Assembly: GCF_048323755.1 (NCBI RefSeq)
Contig: NZ_JBLWFS010000001.1
Location: 434,001-498,000, forward strand
DNA from: Alkalihalobacterium sp048323755
GTDB lineage: Bacteria > Bacillota > Bacilli > Bacillales > Bacillaceae_F
Reading direction: 5' to 3'
DNA length: 64,000 nucleotides
Part shown: positions 51,697-60,724 of the stretch, in pieces
Layout: each line of letters begins with the position of its first letter
How positions within the stretch are numbered: the stretch's first letter is position 1
Notes under the pieces: model-generated
The model's input: only the letters and a program-made list of their open reading frames with translations
What the model was told of the DNA's origin: nothing
Database searches by the model: none
Translations under genes and position numbers: made by a program

Positions 51697-51730
51697 ATAC
51701 TCAAGGTTATAATAGACCTTGAGTATTTTT
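51697..51730 (+). terminator. Terminator between thyA and dfrA
   Basis: ATACTCAAGGT / ACCTTGAGTAT, loop TATAATAG-like, followed by TTTTT. Probably the thyA terminator, separated from thyA by the R4 repeat. Confidence 0.85.
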
Positions 51731-51755
51731 CGTACTTTGAAAGGGGTTGTTTTCG

Positions 51756-52241
51756 TTGATTTCATTTCTAGTTGCGATGGACAATAACCGTGTGATCGGT
51801 AAAAATAACGATTTGCCGTGGAGTCTCCCTGCTGATCTGGCGTATTTTAAAAAAGTAACTATGGGACATCCCATCGTTATGGGGCGGAAAACGTATGAGT
51901 CGATCGGACGACCATTGCCGGGACGAGAAAATATCATCCTCACGCGTAATCAAGAATATAGTGTAGATGGTTGTACCGTGCTTCACTCGTTAGCAGATGT
52001 GAAACAAGTTGTAGATGCAGACGATAAAGAAACGTTTATTATCGGTGGTGCTGAAATTTTTAAAGAGGCGTTTCCAATCGCGGACAAGTTGTATATCACG
52101 CATATCGATGAAGAATTTGATGGCGATACTTATTTTCCAGCCTTTCCTGATAGTGAGTGGAAAGAAGTGTCGAGAGAAAAAGGGATAAAAGACGAGAAAA
52201 ATCCGTATGATTACTACTTTACGGTTTATGAAAGAAAGTAA
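51756..52241 (+). CDS. dfrA: Dihydrofolate reductase
   Basis: Regenerates tetrahydrofolate with NADPH after the thymidylate synthase reaction. The 161 residues show SFLVAMDNNRVIGKNNDLPW, MGRKTYESIGRPLPGRENI, FIIGGAEIFK and the C-terminal strand KNPYDYYFTVYERK. TTG 51756 (MISFLVAMD) matches B. subtilis DfrA and has AAAGGGG 9 nt upstream; an in-frame TTG at 51747 is too close to it. Confidence 0.95.
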   Translation: MISFLVAMDNNRVIGKNNDLPWSLPADLAYFKKVTMGHPIVMGRKTYESIGRPLPGRENIILTRNQEYSVDGCTVLHSLADVKQVVDADDKETFIIGGAEIFKEAFPIADKLYITHIDEEFDGDTYFPAFPDSEWKEVSREKGIKDEKNPYDYYFTVYERK

Positions 52242-52355
52242 CGAATGGTCGTTACCTATCCAAATAGAGGATTTACCTTCTTAAAATAGTTAGATCTGAC
52301 TGAAGTCGTATCGATAAAAATTAAGGGTTTCTTATAAATTTCAGGTCAAGGCCGT

Positions 52356-52392
52356 CCCCCTTCTGCATATATTTTTTGCAAAGGGGGTTTTT
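52356..52392 (+). terminator. Terminator whose 3' arm is the yunB ribosome site
   Basis: CCCCCTTCTGCA pairs with TGCAAAGGGGG (one bulge) and is followed by TTTTTG. The arm AAAGGGGG is also the only plausible Shine-Dalgarno for the yunB GTG at 52396. Confidence 0.7.
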
Positions 52393-52395
52393 GTT

Positions 52396-53247
52396 GTGGT
52401 TCGTTTTAGACAGCGTGGGGTGTGGAAAGGCCCTCTCCTTAAAAGAAAAAGAGGGAATGGTCCTCTCTTTAATCAAAATTCAGGAAGGAAAGGTCCGCTT
52501 CCATTTCGTTATGTTCTGTTATTATCTTTTGTTATTTTTATTGTTCTAACCGCACAAGGGCTTTGGCTAGTAGAGAAAGGTATTCGGCCGACGCTTATTC
52601 ATATTGCCAAAACGGAAACACAAGTTTTAGGTACAGAAGCGATTAATGACGCCATTTCTAAGAAAATTGCTGAGCAGTTAGATATGGATGAGTTGCTGAT
52701 TGTTGAAAAGGATCAAAATGGAGATATCGCCTCGATCACATTTAATTCATCTATTGTCGCTCGTGTTCAATCTGAAGCGACACAACGGGTTCAACGCTAT
52801 TTACGATTAATGGAACAAGGCAGAGTCCATGAGATGGTCCTTCCTGATGGTGTGGAAGTTGATTTTAACGAAGAAATTTACACACAAGACGGTATTATTT
52901 ATACGATTCCTTTAGGTCAAGCGACAAACAATGCTCTACTCGCTCATTTAGGTCCGCAAATTCCGGTTCGATTTACAGCGATTGGGGATGTAAAGGCAAA
53001 TATGAGGCATCAAGTAGAAAATACGGGCATCAATAATACGATGTTATCTCTATATCTCGATCTGCAAGTGGATGTTAAAATCGTTATTCCATTTGCAACA
53101 GATATGGAGGTTGTTAAGACCTCGATTCCGATTGGTATGACGTTAGTTCCAGGGAAAGTTCCAGAATATTATAATGTGGGTGGAACGGGTCCAGCACCTA
53201 CCTTCATTAGAGAGTCAGACATTCAAGATGCTGTAAGAGATAATTAA
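52396..53247 (+). CDS. yunB: Sporulation protein YunB
   Basis: A 283-residue bitopic membrane protein required for efficient sporulation in B. subtilis; mother-cell (sigma-E) expression is known there. A basic N-terminus with three GPL motifs (KGPLLKRK, NGPLFNQN, KGPLPFRY) precedes one membrane span (about residues 39-60), then an extracytoplasmic domain ending ATDMEVVKTSIPIGMTLVPG. Family N-termini are shorter. GTG start, with the ribosome site inside a hairpin. Confidence 0.88.
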   Translation: MVRFRQRGVWKGPLLKRKRGNGPLFNQNSGRKGPLPFRYVLLLSFVIFIVLTAQGLWLVEKGIRPTLIHIAKTETQVLGTEAINDAISKKIAEQLDMDELLIVEKDQNGDIASITFNSSIVARVQSEATQRVQRYLRLMEQGRVHEMVLPDGVEVDFNEEIYTQDGIIYTIPLGQATNNALLAHLGPQIPVRFTAIGDVKANMRHQVENTGINNTMLSLYLDLQVDVKIVIPFATDMEVVKTSIPIGMTLVPGKVPEYYNVGGTGPAPTFIRESDIQDAVRDN

Positions 53248-53342
53248 CTTAGTGCTCCAATTGAAGGTTGTCCGATAGTGGACACGTGTTGAAAAACCAA
53301 AAAGTAAGAGTTATCTCCTGCTGAAAATAACAGAAATTACAT

Positions 53343-53371
53343 TTGGCGTTTTTTTAGAATAATGCTATACT
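53343..53371 (+). promoter_or_regulatory. Promoter of the lysine-box transcript
   Basis: TTGGCG (53343-53348), 17-bp spacer, extended -10 TGCTATACT (TATACT 53366-53371), about 50 nt before the aptamer. Confidence 0.65.
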
Positions 53372-53419
53372 ATAGCGTGGTCAATGACAAAGTAAATAGT
53401 TACACCTCATCAAGTAATG

Positions 53420-53590
53420 ATGAGGTAGAGGCGCGAGTTTCAAGAGTAATCAGTAGGAGGATGACAACTGTGAGTACTGATGAAAGGGGAACTTGCCGAA
53501 GTGAGAGTACTTGTTAACGTACTTTTTGCTGGGGTTGCATCGAATAGGTGTAACACTGTCACAGCACCGGTGCTGTGGAGGACTACTTTA
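53420..53590 (+). promoter_or_regulatory. Lysine riboswitch (L-box) aptamer
   Basis: The L-box landmarks occur in order: GAGGTAGAGGCGCGA, CAAGAGTAATCAGTAGGAGG, GATGAAAGGGGAACTTGCCG, GCTGGGGTTGCATCGAAT and CACTGTCACAGCACCG, closing with GGAGGACTAC. P1 forms from GAGGTAG and CTACTTT. Lysine binding should favour the terminator at 53624 and lower carrier expression. Confidence 0.95.
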
Positions 53591-53623
53591 GTTGATGGGG
53601 AGCCAATAGATGCTCGATTAGAG

Positions 53624-53702
53624 AGGCTTACTCAAGAAGATAGAGTCACCACTTCAACTAGATTTTTTGAAGTGAATGACACTTTAGAGTAAGCCTTTTT
53701 TT
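53624..53702 (+). terminator. L-box expression-platform terminator
   Basis: The outer stem AGGCTTACTC / GAGTAAGCCT encloses a second hairpin (CACTTCAA / TTGAAGTG) and ends in TTTTTTT. Upstream arm sequences could re-pair with P1, giving the usual on/off switch. Confidence 0.88.
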
Positions 53703-53743
53703 GGTTCCAATTGTAGTAAAAAAAATTAGTAGGAGGTCAAAAG

Positions 53744-55276
53744 ATGGAAACATCAGTATTATCATTAATTCCTCCCGTGCTAGCGTTAATCTTAGTTATT
53801 ATAACGAGACGTGTATTGATTTCGCTAGGGGCAGGGATTATTGTCGGTGCGTTATTACTAAATGGGTTCGATCCAATCAGTTCTTTAACGCAAATCTTTG
53901 GGATTGTAGCAGCGATTTTCTATGTGGACGGTGCAATCAATGATTGGGAGCTTTATATTATCTTTTTCTTATTATTATTAGGAATGCTCGCTTCCCTAAT
54001 TGCTTTATCAGGTGGAAGTCGTGCGTTTGGTGAGTGGGCGCTTAAACGCGTAAAAACAAGAGTAGGTGCTCAATTAGTAACCGTTGTGTTAGGTATTATT
54101 ATCTTTATTGATGATTATTTTAATAGTTTAACAGTTGGAAATGTAAGTCGTCCTTTAACAGACCGTCATCGAATTTCACGCTCAAAGCTAGCGTATCTCG
54201 TGGACTCGACATCTGCTCCAATGTGTGTCATTTCACCAATTTCTAGTTGGGGAGCTTATATTATCGCAATCATCGGCGGTATCTTAATGACACATAGTGT
54301 TACTCAATATCAAGCACTTCAAGCCTTTTTAATTATTGTTCCAATGAACTACTATGCCTTATTTGCTGTACTACTCGTCTTAGCGGTGGCATGGTTTAAG
54401 CTAGATTTCGGTGCGATGAAAAAACACGAAAAGTTAGCCATTGAAACGGGTGAAGTGGTAGATAAAGCAAAAGGAATACCTCCAGGGGAAAACATGGATG
54501 TTCAACCTGTGGAAAATGGTAAAGTAAGAGATCTCGTATTACCGATTATTACTTTAATTGTTGGTACAATTTTCTTTATGGTTATTACGGGAATTCAAGG
54601 AACAGAAGGAACAGCAACGATTCTTGAAATCTTTGAAAATACCGATGTAGCTGCAGCTCTCGTCTATGGAGGCTTACTTGGATTAGCAGCAGCTGTTATT
54701 TTAACATTAATGAAAAAAGTACCAGCGAAAGACTTTGGAATGGGGTTGTGGGCAGGTATAAAATCGATGCTTCCTGCGATCTATATTTTAATTTTCGCAT
54801 GGACGATTATTGAAATTATTGGCGATTTAGGGACTGGCGCGTATTTAGCGACGTTGATTGACGGGAATATTCCACTTGCGCTTTTACCTGTAATTATCTT
54901 TATTGTTGCTGGTGCAATGGCGTTTTCTACTGGAACATCTTGGGGAACATTCGGTATGATGTTGCCAATCGCAGGTGATATTGCAGCAACATTAGATATT
55001 ACGATGCTGCTTCCGATGCTAGCTGCTGTATTAGCTGGAGCGATTTTCGGTGACCACTGTTCACCAATTTCGGATACGACGATACTGTCATCGACCGGAG
55101 CAGGCAGCCATCATATTGACCACGTCATTACGCAGCTTCCTTATGCTCTACTAGTTGCTTTAATTTCAATTGTAGGCTTTTTAGTCCTTGGAATTACAGG
55201 CAGCATGGTGTTCGGTTTTATGGCTGCATTTGCTGCTTTTATAATAATAGTTATCGTATTAAAGAAAATAGTATAA
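53744..55276 (+). CDS. NhaC-family carrier, predicted lysine transporter
   Basis: A 510-residue membrane protein with about 12 spans of the NhaC Na+/H+ antiporter family (IIFIDDYFNSLTVGNVSRPL; AFSTGTSWGTFGMMLPIA; GDHCSPISDTTILSSTGAG). NhaC relatives behind lysine riboswitches have been predicted by comparative genomics to import lysine (sometimes named LysW). The strong L-box 150 nt upstream supports that over simple sodium/proton exchange. The ATG follows AGGAGG. Transport itself is not shown by the sequence. Confidence 0.85.
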   Translation: METSVLSLIPPVLALILVIITRRVLISLGAGIIVGALLLNGFDPISSLTQIFGIVAAIFYVDGAINDWELYIIFFLLLLGMLASLIALSGGSRAFGEWALKRVKTRVGAQLVTVVLGIIIFIDDYFNSLTVGNVSRPLTDRHRISRSKLAYLVDSTSAPMCVISPISSWGAYIIAIIGGILMTHSVTQYQALQAFLIIVPMNYYALFAVLLVLAVAWFKLDFGAMKKHEKLAIETGEVVDKAKGIPPGENMDVQPVENGKVRDLVLPIITLIVGTIFFMVITGIQGTEGTATILEIFENTDVAAALVYGGLLGLAAAVILTLMKKVPAKDFGMGLWAGIKSMLPAIYILIFAWTIIEIIGDLGTGAYLATLIDGNIPLALLPVIIFIVAGAMAFSTGTSWGTFGMMLPIAGDIAATLDITMLLPMLAAVLAGAIFGDHCSPISDTTILSSTGAGSHHIDHVITQLPYALLVALISIVGFLVLGITGSMVFGFMAAFAAFIIIVIVLKKIV

Positions 55277-55283
55277 CGACTAG

Positions 55284-55317
55284 AAAAATAGAGGCTAACT
55301 TTAGTCTCTATTTTTTT
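55284..55317 (+). terminator. Terminator of the NhaC-type gene
   Basis: AAATAGAGGCTAA / TTAGTCTCTATTT followed by TTTTT, 8 nt after the stop. Confidence 0.88.
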
Positions 55318-55496
55318 CGATTATTTTCGACAAAGCTATTTACAAACTAGGACAAACTTATTATAATAAAAAAACGAATTATCTGAAAATTAGTAACAGA
55401 AAGGGGTACGAATTGTAAAATTCGTAATAGCTATTCACAAATGCTATGGAATTCGTGTGGATTGAATATTCATAATATTTTTAAAAATAATAATTT

Positions 55497-55525
55497 TTGC
55501 TAGACTATCTTACAGAAAGTAGAAT
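55497..55525 (+). promoter_or_regulatory. Probable metP-metS promoter
   Basis: TTGCTA (55497-55502), 17-bp spacer, TAGAAT (55520-55525). A small inverted pair CGAATT-GTAA-AATTCG lies upstream near 55417. No known riboswitch is recognised in 55318-55496. Confidence 0.55.
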
Positions 55526-55578
55526 ATACTTGCTATTAAGAGATAGAAAATTTAGAAAATTAAAAAGAGAAAGGGGTT

Positions 55579-57096
55579 ATGAAAATGAATGGACGTGAAC
55601 AATGGGGCACACGTGCTGGATTTATTCTAGCGGCAGTCGGTTCAGCAGTAGGTTTAGGTAACATTTGGCGTTTCCCTTATGTTGCGTATGAAAATGGAGG
55701 TGGAGCATTCTTCTTCCCATATTTATTCGCACTATTAACAGCGGGAATTCCACTATTAATTATGGAGTTCACGATGGGACATAAGTATCGTGGTTCGGCA
55801 CCATTATCTTATGCAAGAATGAACAAGAAAACAGAATGGATTGGTTGGTGGCAAGTAGGGGTATCATTTGTCATTGCAACATACTACGCCGTCATTATCG
55901 CTTGGGCGATGGCTTATGCATATTTTGCAATCGGTCAGCGCTGGGGAGAAGACACGGGTGGTTTCTTATTCGGAGAGTATCTCCAATTAGCTGAAGTACC
56001 AGGTCAAATTGGAAGTCTTGTACCATCTGTATTTTTCCCATTAATTCTAGTATGGGTTATTACATTAGGTGTTTTATTTAAAGGTGTTAAAAAAGGTATT
56101 GAAGTTGCAAACCGTATTTTTATTCCTGCACTTGTAGTTTTATTCTTAATTATCGTTATCCGTGCTTTAACGTTAGAAGGAGCTGCTGTTGGTCTTGATG
56201 CATTCTTCAAGCCAAACTGGAGCGAAATTATGACGCCAAGCGTATGGGTAGCAGCTTACGGTCAAGTATTCTTCAGTTTATCCATTGCATTTGCTATCAT
56301 GATCACTTATTCAAGTTATCTTGGGAAGAAATCAGATATTACGAACAATGCGTTCATTACAGGTTTCAGTAACTCTAGTTTTGAAGTATTAGCTGGTATC
56401 GGGGTATTTGCTGCATTAGGTTTCATGGCGACACAAGCGGGTGTTCCATTAAACGAAGTAGCAGCGGCAGGTATTGGTCTAGCGTTCGTTGTCTTCCCGC
56501 AGATTATTAATACATTCCCTGCACTTAATGGGCTGTTTGGTTTCTTATTCTTTGCTTGTTTAGTTTTAGCAGGTTTATCGTCTTTAATTTCGATCGTTCA
56601 AACATTTGTAGCGGGTCTACAAGATAAGTTCAAAATTTCTCGTGGTAAAGCAGTTATTTTTGGTGGCGGTCTTTCAGCTTTAATCTCAGTTCTTTTTGCA
56701 ACTCAAGGGGGACTATTCTTCCTAGATGCAGCTGACCACTTCATCAATACATTTGGTGTAGCACTTTCTGGTCTAGTATCAGTTATTACGGTTTCATGGT
56801 TTGTTAAGAAGCTGCCAGAACTTCAAGGCCATGCAAACTCCGTATCGGATATTCGTTTAGGTTTATGGTGGAAAGTGTGCTTAGGAGTTATTACTCCAAT
56901 TGTTCTAGGTTACATGGCTATTCAAAATCTAATCGGTAATATTCAAGAAAACTATGAAGGCTATGCAACATCATTCTTACTTTACTCAGGGTGGGGCGTT
57001 GCGATTGGAGCAATTCTCATCGGATTTATCTTCTCAGCGATTAAGTGGGGGCAAAATGATTTAGAAATTCCAAAGGAAAAAGGAGCTGAACTATAA
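55579..57096 (+). CDS. metP: Sodium-dependent symporter, NSS/SNF family (MetP type)
   Basis: A 505-residue, 12-span Na+-coupled amino-acid importer. The N-terminal sodium/substrate motif ILAAVGSAVGLGNIWRFPY and GGGAFFFPYL are intact. The tiny MetS-type partner directly downstream points to the MetPS methionine/alanine group described in Corynebacterium. ATGs at 55579 and 55585 both follow AAAGGGG. Substrate assignment is inference from the MetS linkage. Confidence 0.87.
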   Translation: MKMNGREQWGTRAGFILAAVGSAVGLGNIWRFPYVAYENGGGAFFFPYLFALLTAGIPLLIMEFTMGHKYRGSAPLSYARMNKKTEWIGWWQVGVSFVIATYYAVIIAWAMAYAYFAIGQRWGEDTGGFLFGEYLQLAEVPGQIGSLVPSVFFPLILVWVITLGVLFKGVKKGIEVANRIFIPALVVLFLIIVIRALTLEGAAVGLDAFFKPNWSEIMTPSVWVAAYGQVFFSLSIAFAIMITYSSYLGKKSDITNNAFITGFSNSSFEVLAGIGVFAALGFMATQAGVPLNEVAAAGIGLAFVVFPQIINTFPALNGLFGFLFFACLVLAGLSSLISIVQTFVAGLQDKFKISRGKAVIFGGGLSALISVLFATQGGLFFLDAADHFINTFGVALSGLVSVITVSWFVKKLPELQGHANSVSDIRLGLWWKVCLGVITPIVLGYMAIQNLIGNIQENYEGYATSFLLYSGWGVAIGAILIGFIFSAIKWGQNDLEIPKEKGAEL

Positions 57097-57203
57097 TGAG
57101 TGCAAGTGCAATTGTAATGATGGTTATCGGTATCGCAATCGTTTGGGGCGGCTTAGCTTTAAGTATCTTAAATGCCGTTAGAGTGGCTAAACAAAATAAA
57201 TAA
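57096..57203 (+). CDS. metS: MetS-type small subunit of NSS transporter, 35 aa
   Basis: A 35-residue single-span protein (MSASAIVMMVIGIAIVWGGL then ALSILNAVRVAKQNK) starting at an ATG that shares one base with the metP stop (TAATG). The tryptophan-containing span with a short basic tail is the hallmark of the MetS/YnfA-like NSS small subunits, needed with MetP for uptake. Too short for most ORF finders. A terminator follows 11 nt later. Confidence 0.88.
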   Translation: MSASAIVMMVIGIAIVWGGLALSILNAVRVAKQNK

Positions 57204-57213
57204 GGTTTTTAAG

Positions 57214-57249
57214 GAAAACACTCAGATGTTGATCTGAGTGTTTTCTTAT
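57214..57249 (+). terminator. Terminator of metPS
   Basis: GAAAACACTCAGA / TCTGAGTGTTTTC, 6-nt loop, TTATT tail. Confidence 0.9.
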
Positions 57250-57304
57250 TGCTACGCACTTTACTTTATATAGAAAAAATTCCCCGTTAGATGGGGGAAT
57301 GGAC

Positions 57305-57490
57305 TAAGCGGACTCACAGGCCGTTATTTCTTTAATAAGTGGCTATCTTGAGGACGTAATGGACTCAGAAGCCCTTATTTACTAGAATCTCTAATGTATT
57401 TACTCAATATTAAACAAATAAGAGCCCCTGAGACCACCAATTGGTTAAATGAGTTGGTTTCAGTTATTATAAGGTCCGCTGAGTCCTCTT
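57305..57490. repeat. R1 interspersed element E
   Basis: Direct units GCGGACTCACAGGCCGTTAT (57308 on) and ATGGACTCAGAAGCCCTTAT (57359 on), inverted AAATAAGAGCCCCTGAGACC (57416 on) and ATAAGGTCCGCTGAGTCCTC (57469 on). It lies between the convergent metS and lytH genes. The remainder of 57250-57554 is AT-rich, with a small hairpin near 57279-57300. Confidence 0.88.
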
Positions 57491-57554
57491 GATCAGAAAA
57501 TTGTAGTTGCTAACAATAAAACAAGCTCCTCCATGTGTTTAATTATAGTTTGTA

Positions 57555-58559
57555 CTAGCGTTTTTTACGTCTAGCCGCACGTTCTTGCTTTTCCCAAGAC
57601 CTTAATGAAGGATAAGGGTCAAATGACCATTCGGTTATGCCATTATCACGATACATTCCGTAGTGAAGGTGAGGTGGGAATTTGCCTTGTGTTCCTGGTT
57701 TTCCGTAGCCTGAACTTCCCACATATCCAATGACTTGTCCAGGCTCCACAACTGTTCCCGGATCAATTCCTTTTTCGAAGCCGCTTAAATGAGCGTAATA
57801 GTGATAAATGTTATTTAAATCCCGGATTCCGATACGCCATCCGCCATATCGATTCCAGCCTTTTAATTCGACAACCCCATATGTCGTTGACCGAACAGGC
57901 ACATGATAACCGGCAAAAATATCTGTACCTTCGTGAATTCTTCGACCACCCCAACCACGACGGTCACCCCATGTGCTACGGTAACTATAGTTATGGTTAA
58001 GTGGGACTGGGAACGCATTTTTCGTCAACTCAAGAGTACCGAACTTTTCGTATATCTTAGCATGTCCTGTAATGATATTTACGGTTTGATCACGTTGATA
58101 GTGTTCCCATAAGGCAATACGAAAATCTTCAAAATTAAAGCCATACGACTCTAAATGTCTGGCCATCGTATAGAGAACATCTTCATCATTATTCCTGTCT
58201 GCAGCGCCATCTCCATTACCATCTAGACCTTTACCGCCAAATAAGCTGATGGATAATGGATCAGTGTCCTCGAGATTGGGGTTTAAAGGACCGACCCATT
58301 GTTCCGGGGAGTAATAAATGCCGATGACTCCTTCTTCATCTGGGCGATCTCGTCTTGCTTTTCGTAATCCTCGTTCGTACGTATCGACAGCCGCTAAATA
58401 ATTCCAAGGAATGTTCGTTAGTGTCTCAACCTTTTTATAGAGGTCCATTCGTCGTTCATATTTTGATTCGGTTTTCTGTTCTCCAAATACACTGTAAGGT
58501 TGGAATACAGCAAACAGAAAAGGAATAACGGCAAAAATGATTGCAAACTTTTTTAGCAT
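57555..58559 (-). CDS. lytH: M23 peptidase, LytH-type sporulation endopeptidase
   Basis: Predicted L-alanine-D-glutamate peptidase that trims cortex peptide side chains during sporulation. The 334-residue protein has a signal or anchor segment (about 1-26, FAIIFAVIPFLFAVF), an N-terminal SLT-like region (VDTYERGLRKARRDRP) and an M23/LytM domain with zinc motifs HEGTDIFAG and PPHLHYGM. lytH (yunA) lies beside the yun/yut genes in B. subtilis. Convergent to metS, divergent from lipA. Confidence 0.9.
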   Translation of the reverse strand: MLKKFAIIFAVIPFLFAVFQPYSVFGEQKTESKYERRMDLYKKVETLTNIPWNYLAAVDTYERGLRKARRDRPDEEGVIGIYYSPEQWVGPLNPNLEDTDPLSISLFGGKGLDGNGDGAADRNNDEDVLYTMARHLESYGFNFEDFRIALWEHYQRDQTVNIITGHAKIYEKFGTLELTKNAFPVPLNHNYSYRSTWGDRRGWGGRRIHEGTDIFAGYHVPVRSTTYGVVELKGWNRYGGWRIGIRDLNNIYHYYAHLSGFEKGIDPGTVVEPGQVIGYVGSSGYGKPGTQGKFPPHLHYGMYRDNGITEWSFDPYPSLRSWEKQERAARRKKR

Positions 58560-58744
58560 TATGTTATTCTCCTTTCTAGTGGGTGTTACAGGCTATTGAT
58601 CTGTAAAAGCTCATAATGTTAGTTTGTAATTTATTTGGAAAATAATCTGAGTTAATTATTGGTAATCTAACATGGTATTTGTGAGTACAAGGTAAAACGT
58701 GATACATTAGTATAATAAAATAATAAGTTGGAGTGAACGATTCC

Positions 58745-59671
58745 ATGGCAAAAAAAGAAGAACATATTCGTAAACCGGATTGGTTGAAAATAAAGTTAAA
58801 TACGAATGAAACTTACACTGGCTTAAAGAAAATGATGCGTGAAAACAATTTACATACGGTTTGTGAAGAAGCACGTTGTCCAAACATTCACGAGTGCTGG
58901 GCAGAGCGTAAAACAGCAACTTTTATGATTTTAGGAGACGTATGTACGCGAGCATGTCGTTTTTGTGCAGTAAAAACAGGACTTCCGACAGAGTTAGATT
59001 GGCAAGAACCTGAGCGTGTTGCAGATTCAGTTCAACTGATGGGCTTAAAGCATGCGGTTATTACTGCAGTTGCACGTGATGATCTTAAAGATGGTGGAGC
59101 TGCAGTGTTTGCTGAAACGGTTCGAGCCGTTCGCAGAAAAAATCCTTTTACAACAATAGAAGTGCTCCCGTCTGATATGATGGGCGTATACGAAAACGTA
59201 AAAACGTTAATGGATGCAAGACCAAATATCTTAAACCATAATATCGAGACGGTAAAACGGCTTACACCAAGAGTTCGTGCACGTGCAACGTATGAGAGAT
59301 CACTCGAATTTCTTAAAAGAGCGAAGGAGCTTCATCCTGATATTCCAACCAAATCTAGTTTAATGATTGGACTGGGTGAAACAAAAGAAGAGATTATCGA
59401 AACGATGGATGATCTCCGTGCCAACAATGTAGATATTATGACGATTGGCCAGTATCTTCAACCGACGAAAAAGCACTTGAAAGTTGTGAAATATTATCAC
59501 CCAGATGAGTTTGCTGAGTTACGAGAAATTGCGATGTCTAAAGGATTTAGTCATTGTGAAGCAGGCCCACTCGTAAGATCTTCGTATCATGCGGATGAAC
59601 AAGTAAATGAAGCACAAGTGCATCAAGAAGCTTCAAAAGTTATTGAAAAAGAGGCGAACTCTTCAAAGTAA
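58745..59671 (+). CDS. lipA: Lipoyl synthase
   Basis: A radical-SAM enzyme that inserts two sulfur atoms into octanoyl-GcvH or E2 domains. The 308 residues have the auxiliary cluster cysteines (CEEARCPNIHECW), the radical-SAM CxxxCxxC (CTRACRFC) and the C-terminal RSSYHADEQ serine motif. The ATG 58745 (MAKKEEHIRKPDW) matches B. subtilis; a GTG 12 nt upstream overlaps the ribosome site. It depends on Fe-S supply from the SUF system. Confidence 0.97.
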   Translation: MAKKEEHIRKPDWLKIKLNTNETYTGLKKMMRENNLHTVCEEARCPNIHECWAERKTATFMILGDVCTRACRFCAVKTGLPTELDWQEPERVADSVQLMGLKHAVITAVARDDLKDGGAAVFAETVRAVRRKNPFTTIEVLPSDMMGVYENVKTLMDARPNILNHNIETVKRLTPRVRARATYERSLEFLKRAKELHPDIPTKSSLMIGLGETKEEIIETMDDLRANNVDIMTIGQYLQPTKKHLKVVKYYHPDEFAELREIAMSKGFSHCEAGPLVRSSYHADEQVNEAQVHQEASKVIEKEANSSK

Positions 59672-59702
59672 CCTAATAAAAAAATAAAAAGTGACTATCC
59701 CT

Positions 59703-59735
59703 AGAGCCAGGTGACATGATGTGTTTCCTGGCTCT
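59703..59735. terminator. Terminator between lipA and yutC
   Basis: AGAGCCAGG / CCTGGCTCT with a 15-nt loop lies between the convergent genes. T-runs are weak on both sides. Confidence 0.6.
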
Positions 59736-59788
59736 TACTGCGGGAGAGCCTCTTAAAGTCATAAATAGACGCCATCACATTAATCTAT

Positions 59789-60475
59789 TTATGCTTCTTC
59801 TTGCCCTTGATCTTCTGGCAATTGCTTATCCCGTTGGATTGGATAAGGTGCTTCATATTGCATTTCCGGATCGCCAGCTTCTTGCAAGCGCTCAAGGTTA
59901 GGGAAGATAGGATCCATGTCTCTAATTTGTTGCTCTAATAAATCATCGACTCGTGGAGTTAAACTGCTTAAGTTACCAAAACGTTCAATGTCTTCCATCA
60001 TTTCTGGATTATCCGTAACAAAAACGTCTAAGTACCGTGGTGCCATCGATTGTGCTGTTACTTTCACTTGTAGAGCAACATCTTCTCTATTTTCAACAGC
60101 ATTAGCTGAGTAAGCGACAAGAATGTATTTATCCGTAACAAGCGTACCGCACTCTTCAACTTGTGGAAGATAGACGGCCATTTTACTTATGGCATCTGCA
60201 AGTAGGTCACGATCTATATAAGCCGCATCTGGTTCACGATGTTCGCGTTGTTCCTGGGCCTTTTGATGGCGGACATAGCCGAATTGCGCGTGCTCTGGAT
60301 TTTGAACTCCGTTTCGTTCAGAATGAAGGATGCCAGCACCACCACCAGATGGATTATACTTTGTATGTCTTGCTTGCTGTTGCATGTTTGGAGCTTCATT
60401 TCCCATCATCGTTTGACAACCTGCAGTGATTAGCATCGAAGAAAGTACACAAGCAGTGATCATTTTCTTTTTCAT
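59789..60475 (-). CDS. yutC: YhcN/YlaJ-family sporulation lipoprotein (YutC type)
   Basis: A 228-residue precursor with a lipoprotein signal (MKKKMITACVLSSMLITAGC, lipid at Cys20), then a Gln/Gly-rich linker and a YhcN-type domain (LLADAISKMAVYLPQVEECGTLVTDKYILVAY; DVFVTDNPEMMEDIERFGNL). The family includes inner-spore-membrane proteins affecting germination or spore stability. GGAGGAGGG precedes the ATG. Located next to lipA as in B. subtilis. Confidence 0.85.
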   Translation of the reverse strand: MKKKMITACVLSSMLITAGCQTMMGNEAPNMQQQARHTKYNPSGGGAGILHSERNGVQNPEHAQFGYVRHQKAQEQREHREPDAAYIDRDLLADAISKMAVYLPQVEECGTLVTDKYILVAYSANAVENREDVALQVKVTAQSMAPRYLDVFVTDNPEMMEDIERFGNLSSLTPRVDDLLEQQIRDMDPIFPNLERLQEAGDPEMQYEAPYPIQRDKQLPEDQGQEEA

Positions 60476-60724
60476 TAAGACGACCCTCCTCCTTAAAATT
60501 TGTACGATTAAGTACCTTAACTAAAGTCCAAAAATGAATATTGAAAGATCTCTTTTATAGGTTGAGCGAGTCTAGCCATTTTTAATGAATGAAAATAATG
60601 GTTAATTTGGAATGCGTCAATAGGATTTTCACTAACAGAACGGTGCTGATACAAATCTACGGATGTTATGAAGTTTCAGTTTATGGTAAAATAAAATGAA
60701 TGATTTAAAGAAGGTGGGATCTTG

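Noticed and set aside
53480..53692. Open frame over the lysine riboswitch
   Set aside because: It coincides exactly with conserved aptamer and terminator sequence; the RNA explanation accounts for all of it.
60163..60433. Plus-strand frames opposite yutC
   Set aside because: yutC has a clear lipobox, ribosome site and family match; the opposing frames have none.
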